Of a DNA stretch of 64,000 nucleotides, positions 25,805 to 39,004 are shown in pieces. A program made the translations under genes and the position numbers. Numbering within the stretch: the first letter of the stretch is position 1; the number at the start of each line of letters is the position of its first letter. The DNA is taken from positions 1,054,001 through 1,118,000 of the forward strand of contig NZ_UWPE01000001.1 of the NCBI RefSeq assembly GCF_900604955.1, read 5' to 3'. This DNA is from Neoactinobaculum massilliense. GTDB lineage: Bacteria; Actinomycetota; Actinomycetes; Actinomycetales; Actinomycetaceae. The notes under the pieces are model-generated. The model searched no databases. It was not told the DNA's origin and saw nothing but the letters and a program-made list of their open reading frames with translations.

Positions 25805-27552
25805 TCATCCTCCTCGAAACTGGGGCGCATCGCGCGAGCCTCGGCAAGCACGCTGTCGGGGAGCTCGTCACCGACCACGGGCCACCGATCCGTCACCCGC
25901 GTGGTACGAAAATCGACGACGACGGGGCGGTCTCGCACGCTCATTGCCCACTGAATTGCGGGGTCGACGTCGTTCGGGCGCTCCACCCGCTTGGCCGCGC
26001 CGCCCAGCGCCACGGCCAACTCGGCAAAATCGGGGATCCTGCTACCCGTGAAGTCCGGTTCGGCATTATCGATGAGGGCCACCTTGACCGGCGCGCTCTC
26101 CGCCCGGGCACTGGCCAGCTCCTGTGCGGTGCGCAGGAAGGACCCCTCGCCGTCGATCGCCCAGATGGCCGCGCCAGGTTGACCAATTTGCGCGCCGATG
26201 GCGGCGGGAAGCGCAAAACCCTGGGTGCCCGCGCCCGCGGCGGCAATCCACTGCCCGGGGCGTTCAACCGGGAGGAAGTGAGCAGCCATAAGCTGCTGTC
26301 GGCCCGTGCCGGTCACCCAGATTGCATCTGGCGCCAGTTTCCCTAGCCGGTCCAGCACGTACTCGGGGCGGATGGCGCCGCTGTGCACATTCGGGTACCC
26401 GGGCGGGAATGCGGCCCGCAGGCCATCCAGATATTCCCACCACTTTGTATGGTCCGCGCAGCGCTTGTGGGAACGGAAAGCCGCTGTGATCGCGGGTAGC
26501 GTTTCTTTGGCGTCGCCAACAATGGGCACGTCCGCCTCTCGAACGCGGGAAATCTCTGCCGGATCAATGTCTACGTGAACTATCTGGGCATCCGGGGCAA
26601 AGCGGCTGAGCGCGCCGGTCACCTGCTCCGCAAAACGCGCCCCAATTGCCACGATGAGGTCCGCCTGCTGCAACGCCGCCACCGCCGGCACCGTGCCATA
26701 GCGCCCGGGCATGCCCAAATTGTGCGGATGGGCTGACGGAAACGCGGAGCGCCCGGCAAGTGTGGTGACCACGGCGGCGCCCGTCGCTTCGGCTAACTCC
26801 GCGAGCTCCCCGGTTGCCCGGCCGCTCACCACCCCGCCGCCCACGTATAGCACCGGGCGGTGCGCACTGGCTAGCCGTGCGCCGGCGGATCGCACCTGCC
26901 GTGCATTCGGTGTTGTCACCGGGTGATAGCCCGGAAGATCAATGGGAGCCGGCCATTCGAAGTGGGCTTTCCCCAGGAGCGCTGAGCGGGTGATATCCAC
27001 CAGCACGGGCCCGGGCCGGCCGGTGGAGGCCAGATAGAATGCCTCGCTCACGGCGGATGGTATTTCCTCGGCGCGAGTGACCAGTAATGAGTGTTTAGCG
27101 ACAGGAATGGACACCCCAACAATGTCCGCCTCGTCCATGGAGTCCTTGCCCACGGCGGCGAAACCAACGCGGCCCGTGATTGCCACGAGGGGAACCGAAT
27201 CGGCCATCGCGTCAAGCAGTGGGGTCACAAGGCTGGCGGCACCCGGGCCAGAGGCGGTGAGCACCACCCCCACCTTGCCGGTAGCCTGCGCGTAGCCTTC
27301 TGCCGCGAGTCCCCCACCCTGCTCCTGGCGCACGGTCACCGCGCGAAGGCTTTTACTTGTATGCAGCCTGGCGAACGCGGGTGCAGCCAGATCCCCGGGG
27401 AGACCGAATACGGTGTCCACTCCTAGCAGTTCCAGGGCGCGGATGAGTGCCCAGCCGCCCGTGCCGGCGCCGTGAATGCGGATGGCAGGGGCGTCAGTAG
27501 CTACGTCCGCGGGCGTTGGAGTATGTGCCACAGCTCCACCTTTCCGCGCCAT
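25801..27552 (-). CDS. Acetolactate synthase large-subunit homologue, active site altered
   Basis: A ThDP-enzyme fold of 583 residues, collinear with IlvB (GVDTVFGLPGD, YVGGGVV, GDAKETLPA). The ThDP-activating Glu77 remains in VRQEQGGG. Other key places are changed. The ThDP/Mg motif GDG is GEG (468-470), the NN is DN (495-496), and the segment NxGMVRQWQ with the active-site lid is missing (about 20 residues shorter). The methionine that bends ThDP (GTMGYAVPAA) is Gln445, HQMWAAQ is QQLMAAH, and DAFQEAD is DSMDEAD. It probably does not make acetolactate. No stops. It begins 21 bp after brnQ and overlaps ilvN. Alternative: an oxalyl-CoA- or benzoylformate-like activity, less likely given the operon. 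Confidence 0.82.
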   Translation of the reverse strand: MARKGGAVAHTPTPADVATDAPAIRIHGAGTGGWALIRALELLGVDTVFGLPGDLAAPAFARLHTSKSLRAVTVRQEQGGGLAAEGYAQATGKVGVVLTASGPGAASLVTPLLDAMADSVPLVAITGRVGFAAVGKDSMDEADIVGVSIPVAKHSLLVTRAEEIPSAVSEAFYLASTGRPGPVLVDITRSALLGKAHFEWPAPIDLPGYHPVTTPNARQVRSAGARLASAHRPVLYVGGGVVSGRATGELAELAEATGAAVVTTLAGRSAFPSAHPHNLGMPGRYGTVPAVAALQQADLIVAIGARFAEQVTGALSRFAPDAQIVHVDIDPAEISRVREADVPIVGDAKETLPAITAAFRSHKRCADHTKWWEYLDGLRAAFPPGYPNVHSGAIRPEYVLDRLGKLAPDAIWVTGTGRQQLMAAHFLPVERPGQWIAAAGAGTQGFALPAAIGAQIGQPGAAIWAIDGEGSFLRTAQELASARAESAPVKVALIDNAEPDFTGSRIPDFAELAVALGGAAKRVERPNDVDPAIQWAMSVRDRPVVVDFRTTRVTDRWPVVGDELPDSVLAEARAMRPSFEEDE

Positions 27553-27573
27553 CGCCGGGCGCTTTGAATGATT

Positions 27574-29109
27574 CTATCGCGATGGTAAGGGCTGAGAAAC
27601 GTCCTCACCCACACTCGCGTTCGCCACGACCGGCGATGAGGGCACGGCCACCCCTGCGCTCACCATGACGTCAGCATCGGCCACCATATCCATGCTCTCC
27701 ACCGCAACCGTATCGCCGTCTGCACCGAGCAGGGCCGCATCTCGACGGCGTCGTCGCTCCGCCACCCGCTCCGGCCGATGCTTCGCCTCCCAGATATCGC
27801 CCACCAGACCGGGCACAACGCCGAGCAGTAGCGCCGGCGCCACCCAGCCAAGCCCCTGGCCGTACAGCGGGACCCAGCCAATTGCGCGGCTCAGCACCGT
27901 CCCACCCACGTGGAAATCCGCGAGCGTCTCAAGCGCCGAGCAGCCCACCGTTACCCAGATAGGGAGTACGAACAGCCAGTGGAACACGGCGTGCCGGCGC
28001 ACGAGTGCCTCAACGATTGTCATCAGGATGAGCACAATCGCCGGCGGATAGATGAAAGCCACAACCGGCGCTGCCACTTTCAGGACCGTCTCAAGGCCCT
28101 GCGTGGCCAGACCGAAGGAGAGTAAGGAGAAACAGACGCACCAGGTGTGGTAGGAGATGCGCGGCCAGAGGGTATTGAAAAACTCGGAGGTGGCGGCCGT
28201 CAGTCCAACGGACGTGGTAAGACACGCAAGTAGCACGATAAGCGAGAACACCGCCTGTCCGCCGACGCCGATCGCCATGCGCGCCGCCGAAGTCAGCAGG
28301 TCTGCCCCGTCCTCGAATTGGCTACCGTCCGGCATCTTCGAACCGATGAGACCAAGCCCCACGTACACGGCGGCGAGTAGTCCCCCGCCCACGAGGGCAG
28401 ATCGAACCGTGCCACGGACAACTTCCCCACCCGTGGCACCACGGCCACGAAGCGCCGTGATCACCACGATGCCGAACGCCAGGCCCGCGATGGAATCCAT
28501 CGTCAAATACCCCTCAAGCAGTCCAGCCGCAAAGGGTGCCGTCGCATACTTTTCCGTTGGCACGCCTTCCGTACCCGGGAAATTCACGAGGGCCACCGTC
28601 ACCAGGATCACTAGGAGCACCACCAGTGCCGGGGTAAGGAACTTCCCCAGCGCATCCGACACCCCATTCGGGTTCCAGCAGAGTGCCAGGGTGACGGCGA
28701 AGAAGATGCCGTTGAACGCAGCAGACGCCCACGCCGAATCCCAACCGGTCAACGGCGTGATGGCCGTAGCAAAGCTCACCGCACCTGTGCGCGGTAACGC
28801 ATAAAAGGTGCCGATGGAAAGATACGCCAGGATTGGGAACACCACCCCGAACACCGGCCCCACCCGGTTAGAAAGGTCTTTCACGGAGTGCCCCGACACC
28901 GCAATGGCAATGACACCCAGCGCTGGTAGCGCCACTCCCGAGCATAAGAAGCCCACAATCGCCGGCCATAGATTCGTTCCCGCGTCCTGCCCCAACAGCG
29001 GCGGAAAGATGAGATTGCCTGTGCCGAAGAACATTGAGAACAGCATCAGCGACGTGATGATCAGGGAGGACGAGCTGACTCGCCCAGCCCTGTGCGACTT
29101 CTTGGACAT
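27574..29109 (-). CDS. brnQ: Branched-chain amino acid:cation symporter BrnQ
   Basis: A membrane protein of 511 residues with about 12 segments, importing Leu, Ile and Val with Na+ or H+. The family start is LMLFSMFFGTGNLIFPPLLG; GFLCSGVALPALGV, SVKDLSNRVGPVFG and YALPRTGAV follow. The last about 75 residues are a charged and then Ala/Val-rich tail not typical of the family. Start taken as ATG 29109 (MSKKSHRAG) with GAAGG close by; an ATG 7 codons upstream is possible. It heads the operon with the ilvB-like, ilvN and ilvC-like genes, so import and (former) synthesis are co-expressed. Confidence 0.92.
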   Translation of the reverse strand: MSKKSHRAGRVSSSSLIITSLMLFSMFFGTGNLIFPPLLGQDAGTNLWPAIVGFLCSGVALPALGVIAIAVSGHSVKDLSNRVGPVFGVVFPILAYLSIGTFYALPRTGAVSFATAITPLTGWDSAWASAAFNGIFFAVTLALCWNPNGVSDALGKFLTPALVVLLVILVTVALVNFPGTEGVPTEKYATAPFAAGLLEGYLTMDSIAGLAFGIVVITALRGRGATGGEVVRGTVRSALVGGGLLAAVYVGLGLIGSKMPDGSQFEDGADLLTSAARMAIGVGGQAVFSLIVLLACLTTSVGLTAATSEFFNTLWPRISYHTWCVCFSLLSFGLATQGLETVLKVAAPVVAFIYPPAIVLILMTIVEALVRRHAVFHWLFVLPIWVTVGCSALETLADFHVGGTVLSRAIGWVPLYGQGLGWVAPALLLGVVPGLVGDIWEAKHRPERVAERRRRRDAALLGADGDTVAVESMDMVADADVMVSAGVAVPSSPVVANASVGEDVSQPLPSR

Positions 29110-29194
29110 AACCTTCAGACTAAAGAACATGAATGCTGTTAGTCCCGGCTGTCCATATAGTGGCCAGGCGATTCGTGGGGTGTGGGTGTGAAAA

Positions 29195-29226
29195 AGAGGG
29201 GGGTGCTCGCATGAGCACCCCCCTCT
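29195..29226 (-). terminator. rRNA operon terminator
   Basis: A perfect 14-bp stem (AGAGGGGGGTGCTC/GAGCACCCCCCTCT) with loop GCAT, followed on the minus strand by TTTTT. It is just downstream of 5S and before brnQ. Confidence 0.92.
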
Positions 29227-29236
29227 GGGGTTTGTG

Positions 29237-29357
29237 GGCGGCGGTGTCTTACTCTCCCACACCCTATCGAGTGCAGTACCATCAGCGCGTTGCGGGCTTA
29301 GCTACCGGGTTCGGAATGGGACCGGGCGTTTCCCCACAGCCATGACCACCGCCACAA
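29237..29357 (-). rRNA. rrf: 5S ribosomal RNA
   Basis: The minus strand reads GGCGGTGGTCATGGCTGTGG, then the conserved CCCATTCCGAACCCGG and GGTACTGCACTCGATAGGGTG, closing with CACCGCCGCCCACA. The ends pair to form helix I. Ends are approximate by a few bases. Confidence 0.93.
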
Positions 29358-29431
29358 GCATGGATCACCACAACCCTGCCGACTAGGCGTGGGGGCCGTG
29401 AATCGTATAGTAGACGCGAACAACAAGAAAG

Positions 29432-34295
<4,864 letters not shown>

Positions 34296-34665
34296 AACCA
34301 GAAAGCCAAAACGACTCACAAAAACAACAAACCAACCAACCCCCACAAAAAGGAGCACAGCCAGCCTGTTCTTACTCTCAAAAGTCAACACACTATCAAG
34401 CACTCAACCACCACCCCCACACCCCACACACCCAGAACAACCCCAAGCACACAGGAAGGAGAAAACACCACCCCACAGCACCACCCAGCCACCCCCAAAG
34501 GGAGAAAACCAAGCACCACCACAAGGCGACGAAGCACAAGCATACCCACCACCCCCACCACCACACAACACCACACAACACCACACAACACCACAAACCC
34601 ATGAACCACACCACACCCCACAACCACCAATCACCCAATAGACAGCATCATCTCAAAATACAAAA
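34296..34665 (-). promoter_or_regulatory. rRNA operon promoter/leader region, strongly strand-skewed
   Basis: 370 bp upstream of 16S without a gene. From about 34400 to 34620 the plus strand is almost only A and C, so the transcript strand is G/T-rich. It includes a 10-bp tandem repeat CCACACAACA three times plus a partial fourth (34561-34594). Near 34380-34405 the minus strand has TTGATAGTGTGTTGACTTTTG, resembling the conserved actinobacterial rrn leader (antitermination or processing element). The precise promoter could not be fixed. The region contains the sequence matched by CRISPR spacer 1. Confidence 0.6.
34522..34556 (+). other. Sequence identical to CRISPR spacer 1 (self-target)
   Basis: Bases 34522-34556 are identical to 43876-43910, that is spacer 1 from its second base plus the first base of the next repeat: 35 of 35. 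The match starts CAAGGCGACGAAGC and ends CACCACCCCC. The base before it differs (A here, C in the spacer). The three bases 5' of the aligned spacer are ACC, not a usual type I-E PAM. Confidence 0.95.
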
Positions 34666-34696
34666 TAAGGCCCACCCACAATGTGGGCGGGCCTTA
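34666..34696 (-). terminator. Terminator of the cse1-cse2-cas7e-cas5e operon
   Basis: A long stem of 14 pairs with one mismatch (TAAGGCCCACCCAC/GTGGGCGGGCCTTA) is followed on the minus strand by TTTTGTATTTTG. It separates the cas operon from the rRNA operon, both on the minus strand. Confidence 0.85.
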
Positions 34697-34745
34697 TAAA
34701 ACGAGCGCGATCGCTAACTCAACGGTGCACAGTCCTAGTACGCAT

Positions 34746-35543
34746 CTACAACACGGCGATCGACCGCTCCAACGTTTCTCCCACGTACTGGAGCCATTCC
34801 TCCCGACTACTGACCTGAGGGAACTGCTGACGCAGATGCCGCGCCGGCAGCCCAGGCGAGTATTCGACCACGTGCAGCGGGACTCGAGGAACTGCGGTTG
34901 CATCGATAGTGCCCCGATCGACGTCGGCGGTGGGACGCGCTACGCGTTCTTCACCCGAATGCGCAACAACACCTTCGTCTCGATCAGCACGCACAACTAT
35001 CGGCAAGCTCTCCCACACGGCGGCGGGCCCTACCCCAAGGAAGAACGGAAACTCTGCCACGAATGCCTTCCGCCCCAGATAGGTTGAGAACACCGGCTTC
35101 CGAAGCGCCTCAGCAATCTCCTCCCCGTGCTCCTCACTGGTGATGCGCACGATGAATTCGGCGTCGGCAAGGTAGGTGCGTTTAGTGATGCTTGTGCCGT
35201 GCTGCGCGTCAGGCGTGTAGACCAGGCCGTTGCCGCGTGCTTTACTCGCACTCTGCCCAAGCATGATGAAAAGGCGCGACCGAAAATCTTCCTCCGAATC
35301 TCGCCTGTTGATGGTCTGGAAATCATCCGTCAGGGCGCCATCGGCATCCACTCGAATGCTGAAGTCGAGTGTGGAGAGCCACTCCGGCCACTGCCCGCGG
35401 CGCGCACCGAGTGCCCCCGCAATCAACCCTTCCAGCCCCGAGCGTGTGGGTATCCGCTCCGTTCGAACAAAATTGCCCGTCACAGTGCTGCCCGCCCAGG
35501 ATTGCAGCGGACCCGCGAGGCGTAGATAAATCGACTTACTCAC
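34746..35543 (-). CDS. cas5e: Cas5e, Cascade subunit CasD
   Basis: A 265-residue RAMP-fold protein that caps the 5' handle of the crRNA in the type I-E Cascade complex. The N-terminal LRLAGPLQSWAGSTVTGNF is the Cas5 signature (LxGPLQSWG-like). TERIPTRSGLEGLIAGALG follows, and HGTSITKRTYLADAEF and KPVFSTYLGRKAF complete the pattern. The start lies 8 bp inside the end of cas7e. It is the last gene of the minus-strand cas operon. The usual E. coli order puts cas6e next, but here cas6e is in the divergent operon. Confidence 0.93.
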   Translation of the reverse strand: MSKSIYLRLAGPLQSWAGSTVTGNFVRTERIPTRSGLEGLIAGALGARRGQWPEWLSTLDFSIRVDADGALTDDFQTINRRDSEEDFRSRLFIMLGQSASKARGNGLVYTPDAQHGTSITKRTYLADAEFIVRITSEEHGEEIAEALRKPVFSTYLGRKAFVAEFPFFLGVGPAAVWESLPIVVRADRDEGVVAHSGEERVARPTADVDRGTIDATAVPRVPLHVVEYSPGLPARHLRQQFPQVSSREEWLQYVGETLERSIAVL

Positions 35544-36618
35544 TGCGAATCCACCGCACTACCGCGTCGATGAGTTCACGCTTGGTAACCACCGAGGTGC
35601 CGGTAAATTCGTTCGCCAGGCCTTCATACGTACCCGTGACCAGCGAGAGTTCGCCGAAGTTATCCGGATCGAAGCGCCGTGCAGCCGCGTACTGACGCGC
35701 CAGCTCGGACACGGTCGGCGCGAGGTATCCGCCGTCCGATGCAGCCTCCACCGGGGTATCGAACCCGTAGGCCACCCGGTACTTCTGTTCTTCGGCGAGC
35801 ACCAGTGCCGGCTGGACGTATGGCGCCGTCGAGTGCTCCTTGCCGCGCGGCAGGCCGTACAGAATTGCGTCCACCAGCAGGCCCAGCTTCTCGTCCGCTC
35901 CCGGAAGGTCCCAGCCTGACCAGCTTTCCTTGAGCTGGTCACGGTCAATTGTGATGGCGCGATAGAACACACCGCTGGTGAACTGAGTCGTGCCGAGGAA
36001 GGTTGCGCCAGATTCGCGCTCCCGAACTTTTACGTCATCCACCGTGGAGAAATAATCAGCTTCAATTACTGCCTGATGAGTGGTCACAGCTGGGGAGACC
36101 GACAGCGCCGCCTCGGTACCAAATTCCGGAGAGTTGGCGAACATCCGGCCGAACGCGGCGATCGCCAGTGAACCCGTAGCACCCTCGGTCATATAGGCGC
36201 TCGCGTCCACCTTATCTGTGGCTCCGCCGCCAACGCGATCAGCCACCGTCTTAGCGGCTGTAGCCAGTTCCTCGGAGCTCAGCCACGCCGAGCGGTCACT
36301 ACCGCCCTCGCTCTCGCCACCCTTGGTGAGCTGACCGATGATCTTTGCGGCTTCCTTTTCAGTTTTCTTCTTGTCGAGCGAACCGTCAAGCTCAAGCGCC
36401 GCCGCCGCGACCTCGTCCGCGAGCCGACCTGAGCGGACCGAGAGGTCCATGCTCTGGTTCTCATAGATGGTACGAATACCGCGCTTGATCGCCTGCGAGG
36501 ACAGCATGGCTCGGAGAACGCCTCCCTGAAGGATGCGCTTCGGGGAGCCCGCATCATCGCGGTTGAGATTGGAGTATGGAAACTCCTGGGCCAGGTGGAT
36601 TGTCAGATTACGAGCCAT
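35536..36618 (-). CDS. cas7e: Cas7e, Cascade backbone subunit CasC
   Basis: A 360-residue protein, six copies of which form the crRNA-binding backbone of Cascade. The N-terminal LTIHLAQEFPYSNLNRDDAG and PKRILQGGVLRAMLSSQAIK are diagnostic of Cas7e/Cse4. VSPAVTTHQAVIEADYF and ATFLGTTQFTSGVFYRAITI lie in the core. It starts 62 bp after cse2, the only sizeable gap in this operon. Confidence 0.95.
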   Translation of the reverse strand: MARNLTIHLAQEFPYSNLNRDDAGSPKRILQGGVLRAMLSSQAIKRGIRTIYENQSMDLSVRSGRLADEVAAAALELDGSLDKKKTEKEAAKIIGQLTKGGESEGGSDRSAWLSSEELATAAKTVADRVGGGATDKVDASAYMTEGATGSLAIAAFGRMFANSPEFGTEAALSVSPAVTTHQAVIEADYFSTVDDVKVRERESGATFLGTTQFTSGVFYRAITIDRDQLKESWSGWDLPGADEKLGLLVDAILYGLPRGKEHSTAPYVQPALVLAEEQKYRVAYGFDTPVEAASDGGYLAPTVSELARQYAAARRFDPDNFGELSLVTGTYEGLANEFTGTSVVTKRELIDAVVRWIRSE

Positions 36619-36680
36619 TGATTTCTCCTTGATGTGGTGGGGATTAGAAGTAGTCGGTTGGTTGAATGGTTGCCGCCGGT

Positions 36681-37307
36681 CTAGCGCTCACCATCTGTAG
36701 GTTCACTAGGTTCTTGGCCGACGTCGCCTGCAGCTCCGTCCTTCAAGCTTCCGGAGTAGAAGTCCCGCAGGATTCGAGTACGCACCTCGCGCGACGCCGC
36801 GGAGGTCCCGTTGCCCCACTGCAGGAGCGTCCGGGTGAGGTCAAAGTAGTCGACAGCGGGTGGTTCGCCCAGTTGGACGGCGAGGTCGAAGATGCGGCGC
36901 AGAGTGGCTGCCGCCTCCTCTACGGTGAGGGTATGGATGGTTGCTAACCGCGTGCCTATGAGCCCTGGGTCCTGAAGCAGGTCAAATCCCGTCTTGCCAC
37001 TTCGTTCCAGTTCCACGCGGCAGGCCCATATTCCTACCGAGGCGCGCCGCCCGTCGTTCGGCCGCTGCGGCACGGACAGGTACTCGGCCGCCATGGCGAG
37101 GCTGCGCAGCAGCGCTGTGCGTGTCGCCGCAGAAGCCCCGAGGCTGAGAACGGGCAGGACGTAGGGATACGCCCAGGTCTCAGTGGCCGGCGTGATGCCC
37201 TTGCGCAGCGCCGCACGTTCGCGGCGAAACTCGGGCTCATTGCGCTGCGCCAGTATGGTGGCCAACAACGGCCCCCAGGCCTCAGCGGTTTTCTCGCGTT
37301 CAGTCAT
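36681..37307 (-). CDS. cse2: Cse2, Cascade small subunit CasB (Cas11)
   Basis: A 208-residue helical small subunit, present twice in Cascade, that stabilises the target and non-target strands. Recognised by position between cse1 and cas7e and by family features: RAALRKGITPATETWAYPYV near the N-terminus and VDYFDLTRTLLQWG near the C-terminus. It overlaps cse1 by 8 bp. The last about 25 residues are polar and non-conserved. Confidence 0.9.
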   Translation of the reverse strand: MTEREKTAEAWGPLLATILAQRNEPEFRRERAALRKGITPATETWAYPYVLPVLSLGASAATRTALLRSLAMAAEYLSVPQRPNDGRRASVGIWACRVELERSGKTGFDLLQDPGLIGTRLATIHTLTVEEAAATLRRIFDLAVQLGEPPAVDYFDLTRTLLQWGNGTSAASREVRTRILRDFYSGSLKDGAAGDVGQEPSEPTDGER

Positions 37308-38934
37308 CGTTCTCCTTACCCTCCGTCAGCTCCCCGTTTGCGGGTTCCTTCCCATGCTTCCTTAGTATCCCGTTCACCCGGCCTGCCAGGTTCGCTCGCG
37401 CCGCGTAAACCTTGCCCAAATCCTTCGATCCGAAGGGCGCAACCACGGCGTCAAACGCACCTAGTACGGCACGCCGAAGTGTCTTGTACGTACCTTCCGG
37501 CAAGCGCCGTTCCGTTCGGCTTGCGAGCCGCACGATCTCCTCATACACAGGAGCAACCTCACGCCAGTAGGTGGTGCTCACATCGGCGTCCGGCACACCG
37601 AAGTTAAAGAGCGTCCCTCCCGGAAACTTGGCTGACTGACCGTCGCCCTTTGCACCGCCTTGACCACCTTTACGGAAAGGACGCACCACTACGCGCTGCA
37701 GATCAAGCAGAAGACGGGCATCGTTCTTGATCGCGAAAGCCATGCGAGCGGAAGTAGCCATTCGCCATTCATCCTCATTTGGACGGACAACCTCAGAAAG
37801 GCGGATACTCGGAGAACTGGCAGTTCCGGCAATATGGTGTCGAATAAACACCACCCGCGCAGATTCCGCATCGGGCGCTAGCACGCGCCCCGAGGATCGA
37901 GTGAGAGCGTCCTCTAGCCGACCTTCCGCAGCCCATTCGACCGCCAGCTCCGTCGCGTCGCGGCCCACGTCAATGCGCTGTGCCTTGAGTGCACCGTCAA
38001 ACCCGGGTAGGTACAGGTAGAACGGATCCGCTTCGTTGCGCTGGTCCCACCATGCCTTGCGTGTTTCCTTCGTGGTTCCCATCTCCGGGACATACCATGC
38101 GGCGGGAATTCCACCCACGCGCGTTCCTACCAGGTTCCCGGCAGCATCCCAGCACGTGGCGGAGGTATTAGAGCTCCAGGTGGCTCGCCAGAGCGGATGA
38201 TGGCCAGTGGGAACCACCGATTTCTCACCCGTTCGATCAACCCAGGCCGGCAGCCCATCGCCTTTTACCCACTCATGCGGAATCATCATGAGCAGCGTGT
38301 GCAGCAGGGAATCACCGCGCCAGATCAGTTCGGTGGCACTCATCTTGGAGTAATAGCGAATTCCGGGCGCTCCCATCTGCGGCTTATCCCCGTCATACCC
38401 GCCATTTCCAGCCATCGAGTAATGCTGATACACCGCGAGCGCCAGCGTAGCGGGCCCCACCGTGAGGTGGTCGGGCTGCGCCACCCGTAGATCCCAGAAG
38501 TCCTCACCGGTATCCGGCGGCATTGACGGAAGCAGTTTCTTCACCGCTTGATCGCCAGGGCCGATCCGCCGCGCGGTATCTTTCTTCCCTGCTGGCGTGA
38601 GCACGGGCCGCTGCATGAATGGCTGTACCGGATCGTCGAGATCAGCCCCGGGCTCGAGCACGGCCATAGCCTGCCCAATAGCATCCTCACTGAGCCCGTG
38701 CACGGCCAGGCGTTCGGGATCGTGGACGCGGCCCGTAGCCGGATCTGCGCCGTCGTACCGCAGTACCACCGCGGTGACCGCAGCCAGCACACGCAACTCT
38801 GTACCCACCACGTAACCAGGATCAGACGCCTGAAGGTGAATGGCGGGATCGTGAGCCTGGCGTAGCACGTCCCGTACCGTCATTGGTCCAGCCGTGGTAC
38901 GCACCCAGGCAATCTCAGTCAATGCGTTACGCAC
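37300..38934 (-). CDS. cse1: Cse1, Cascade large subunit CasA (Cas8e)
   Basis: The large subunit recognises the PAM and recruits Cas3. Conserved parts: EIAWVRTTAGPMTVRDVLRQ at the start, the W/Y-rich AWWDQRNEADPFYLYLPG, and a C-terminal four-helix bundle from about residue 420. The GTG at 38934 is chosen because GGAGG lies 5 bases upstream and a promoter-like pair ends 26 bp before it. An in-frame ATG at 39027 would overlap cas6e and add residues unlike the family. Length 544 residues, usual for the family. First gene of the minus-strand cas operon. Confidence 0.9.
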   Translation of the reverse strand: MRNALTEIAWVRTTAGPMTVRDVLRQAHDPAIHLQASDPGYVVGTELRVLAAVTAVVLRYDGADPATGRVHDPERLAVHGLSEDAIGQAMAVLEPGADLDDPVQPFMQRPVLTPAGKKDTARRIGPGDQAVKKLLPSMPPDTGEDFWDLRVAQPDHLTVGPATLALAVYQHYSMAGNGGYDGDKPQMGAPGIRYYSKMSATELIWRGDSLLHTLLMMIPHEWVKGDGLPAWVDRTGEKSVVPTGHHPLWRATWSSNTSATCWDAAGNLVGTRVGGIPAAWYVPEMGTTKETRKAWWDQRNEADPFYLYLPGFDGALKAQRIDVGRDATELAVEWAAEGRLEDALTRSSGRVLAPDAESARVVFIRHHIAGTASSPSIRLSEVVRPNEDEWRMATSARMAFAIKNDARLLLDLQRVVVRPFRKGGQGGAKGDGQSAKFPGGTLFNFGVPDADVSTTYWREVAPVYEEIVRLASRTERRLPEGTYKTLRRAVLGAFDAVVAPFGSKDLGKVYAARANLAGRVNGILRKHGKEPANGELTEGKENDD

Positions 38935-38959
38935 CGGCACCTCCACACGTCGTCGTAAT

Positions 38960-38987
38960 AGGATATGTCTGAACTTTACCTTTTCAA
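38960..38987 (-). promoter_or_regulatory. Likely promoter of the cse1 operon
   Basis: On the minus strand TTGAAA (38987-38982), a 16-base spacer and TATCCT (38965-38960), placed 26 bp before the chosen GTG of cse1. It lies in the 70-bp gap between the two divergent cas operons, so it may influence both. Confidence 0.5.
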
Positions 38988-39004
38988 CGACGATCGAGGG
39001 CACC

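Noticed and set aside
34396-34640. A small Gly/Val/Cys-rich protein on the minus strand of the rRNA leader
   Set aside because: Several frames are equally open because the strand is almost only G and T; no start signal, and it precedes 16S.
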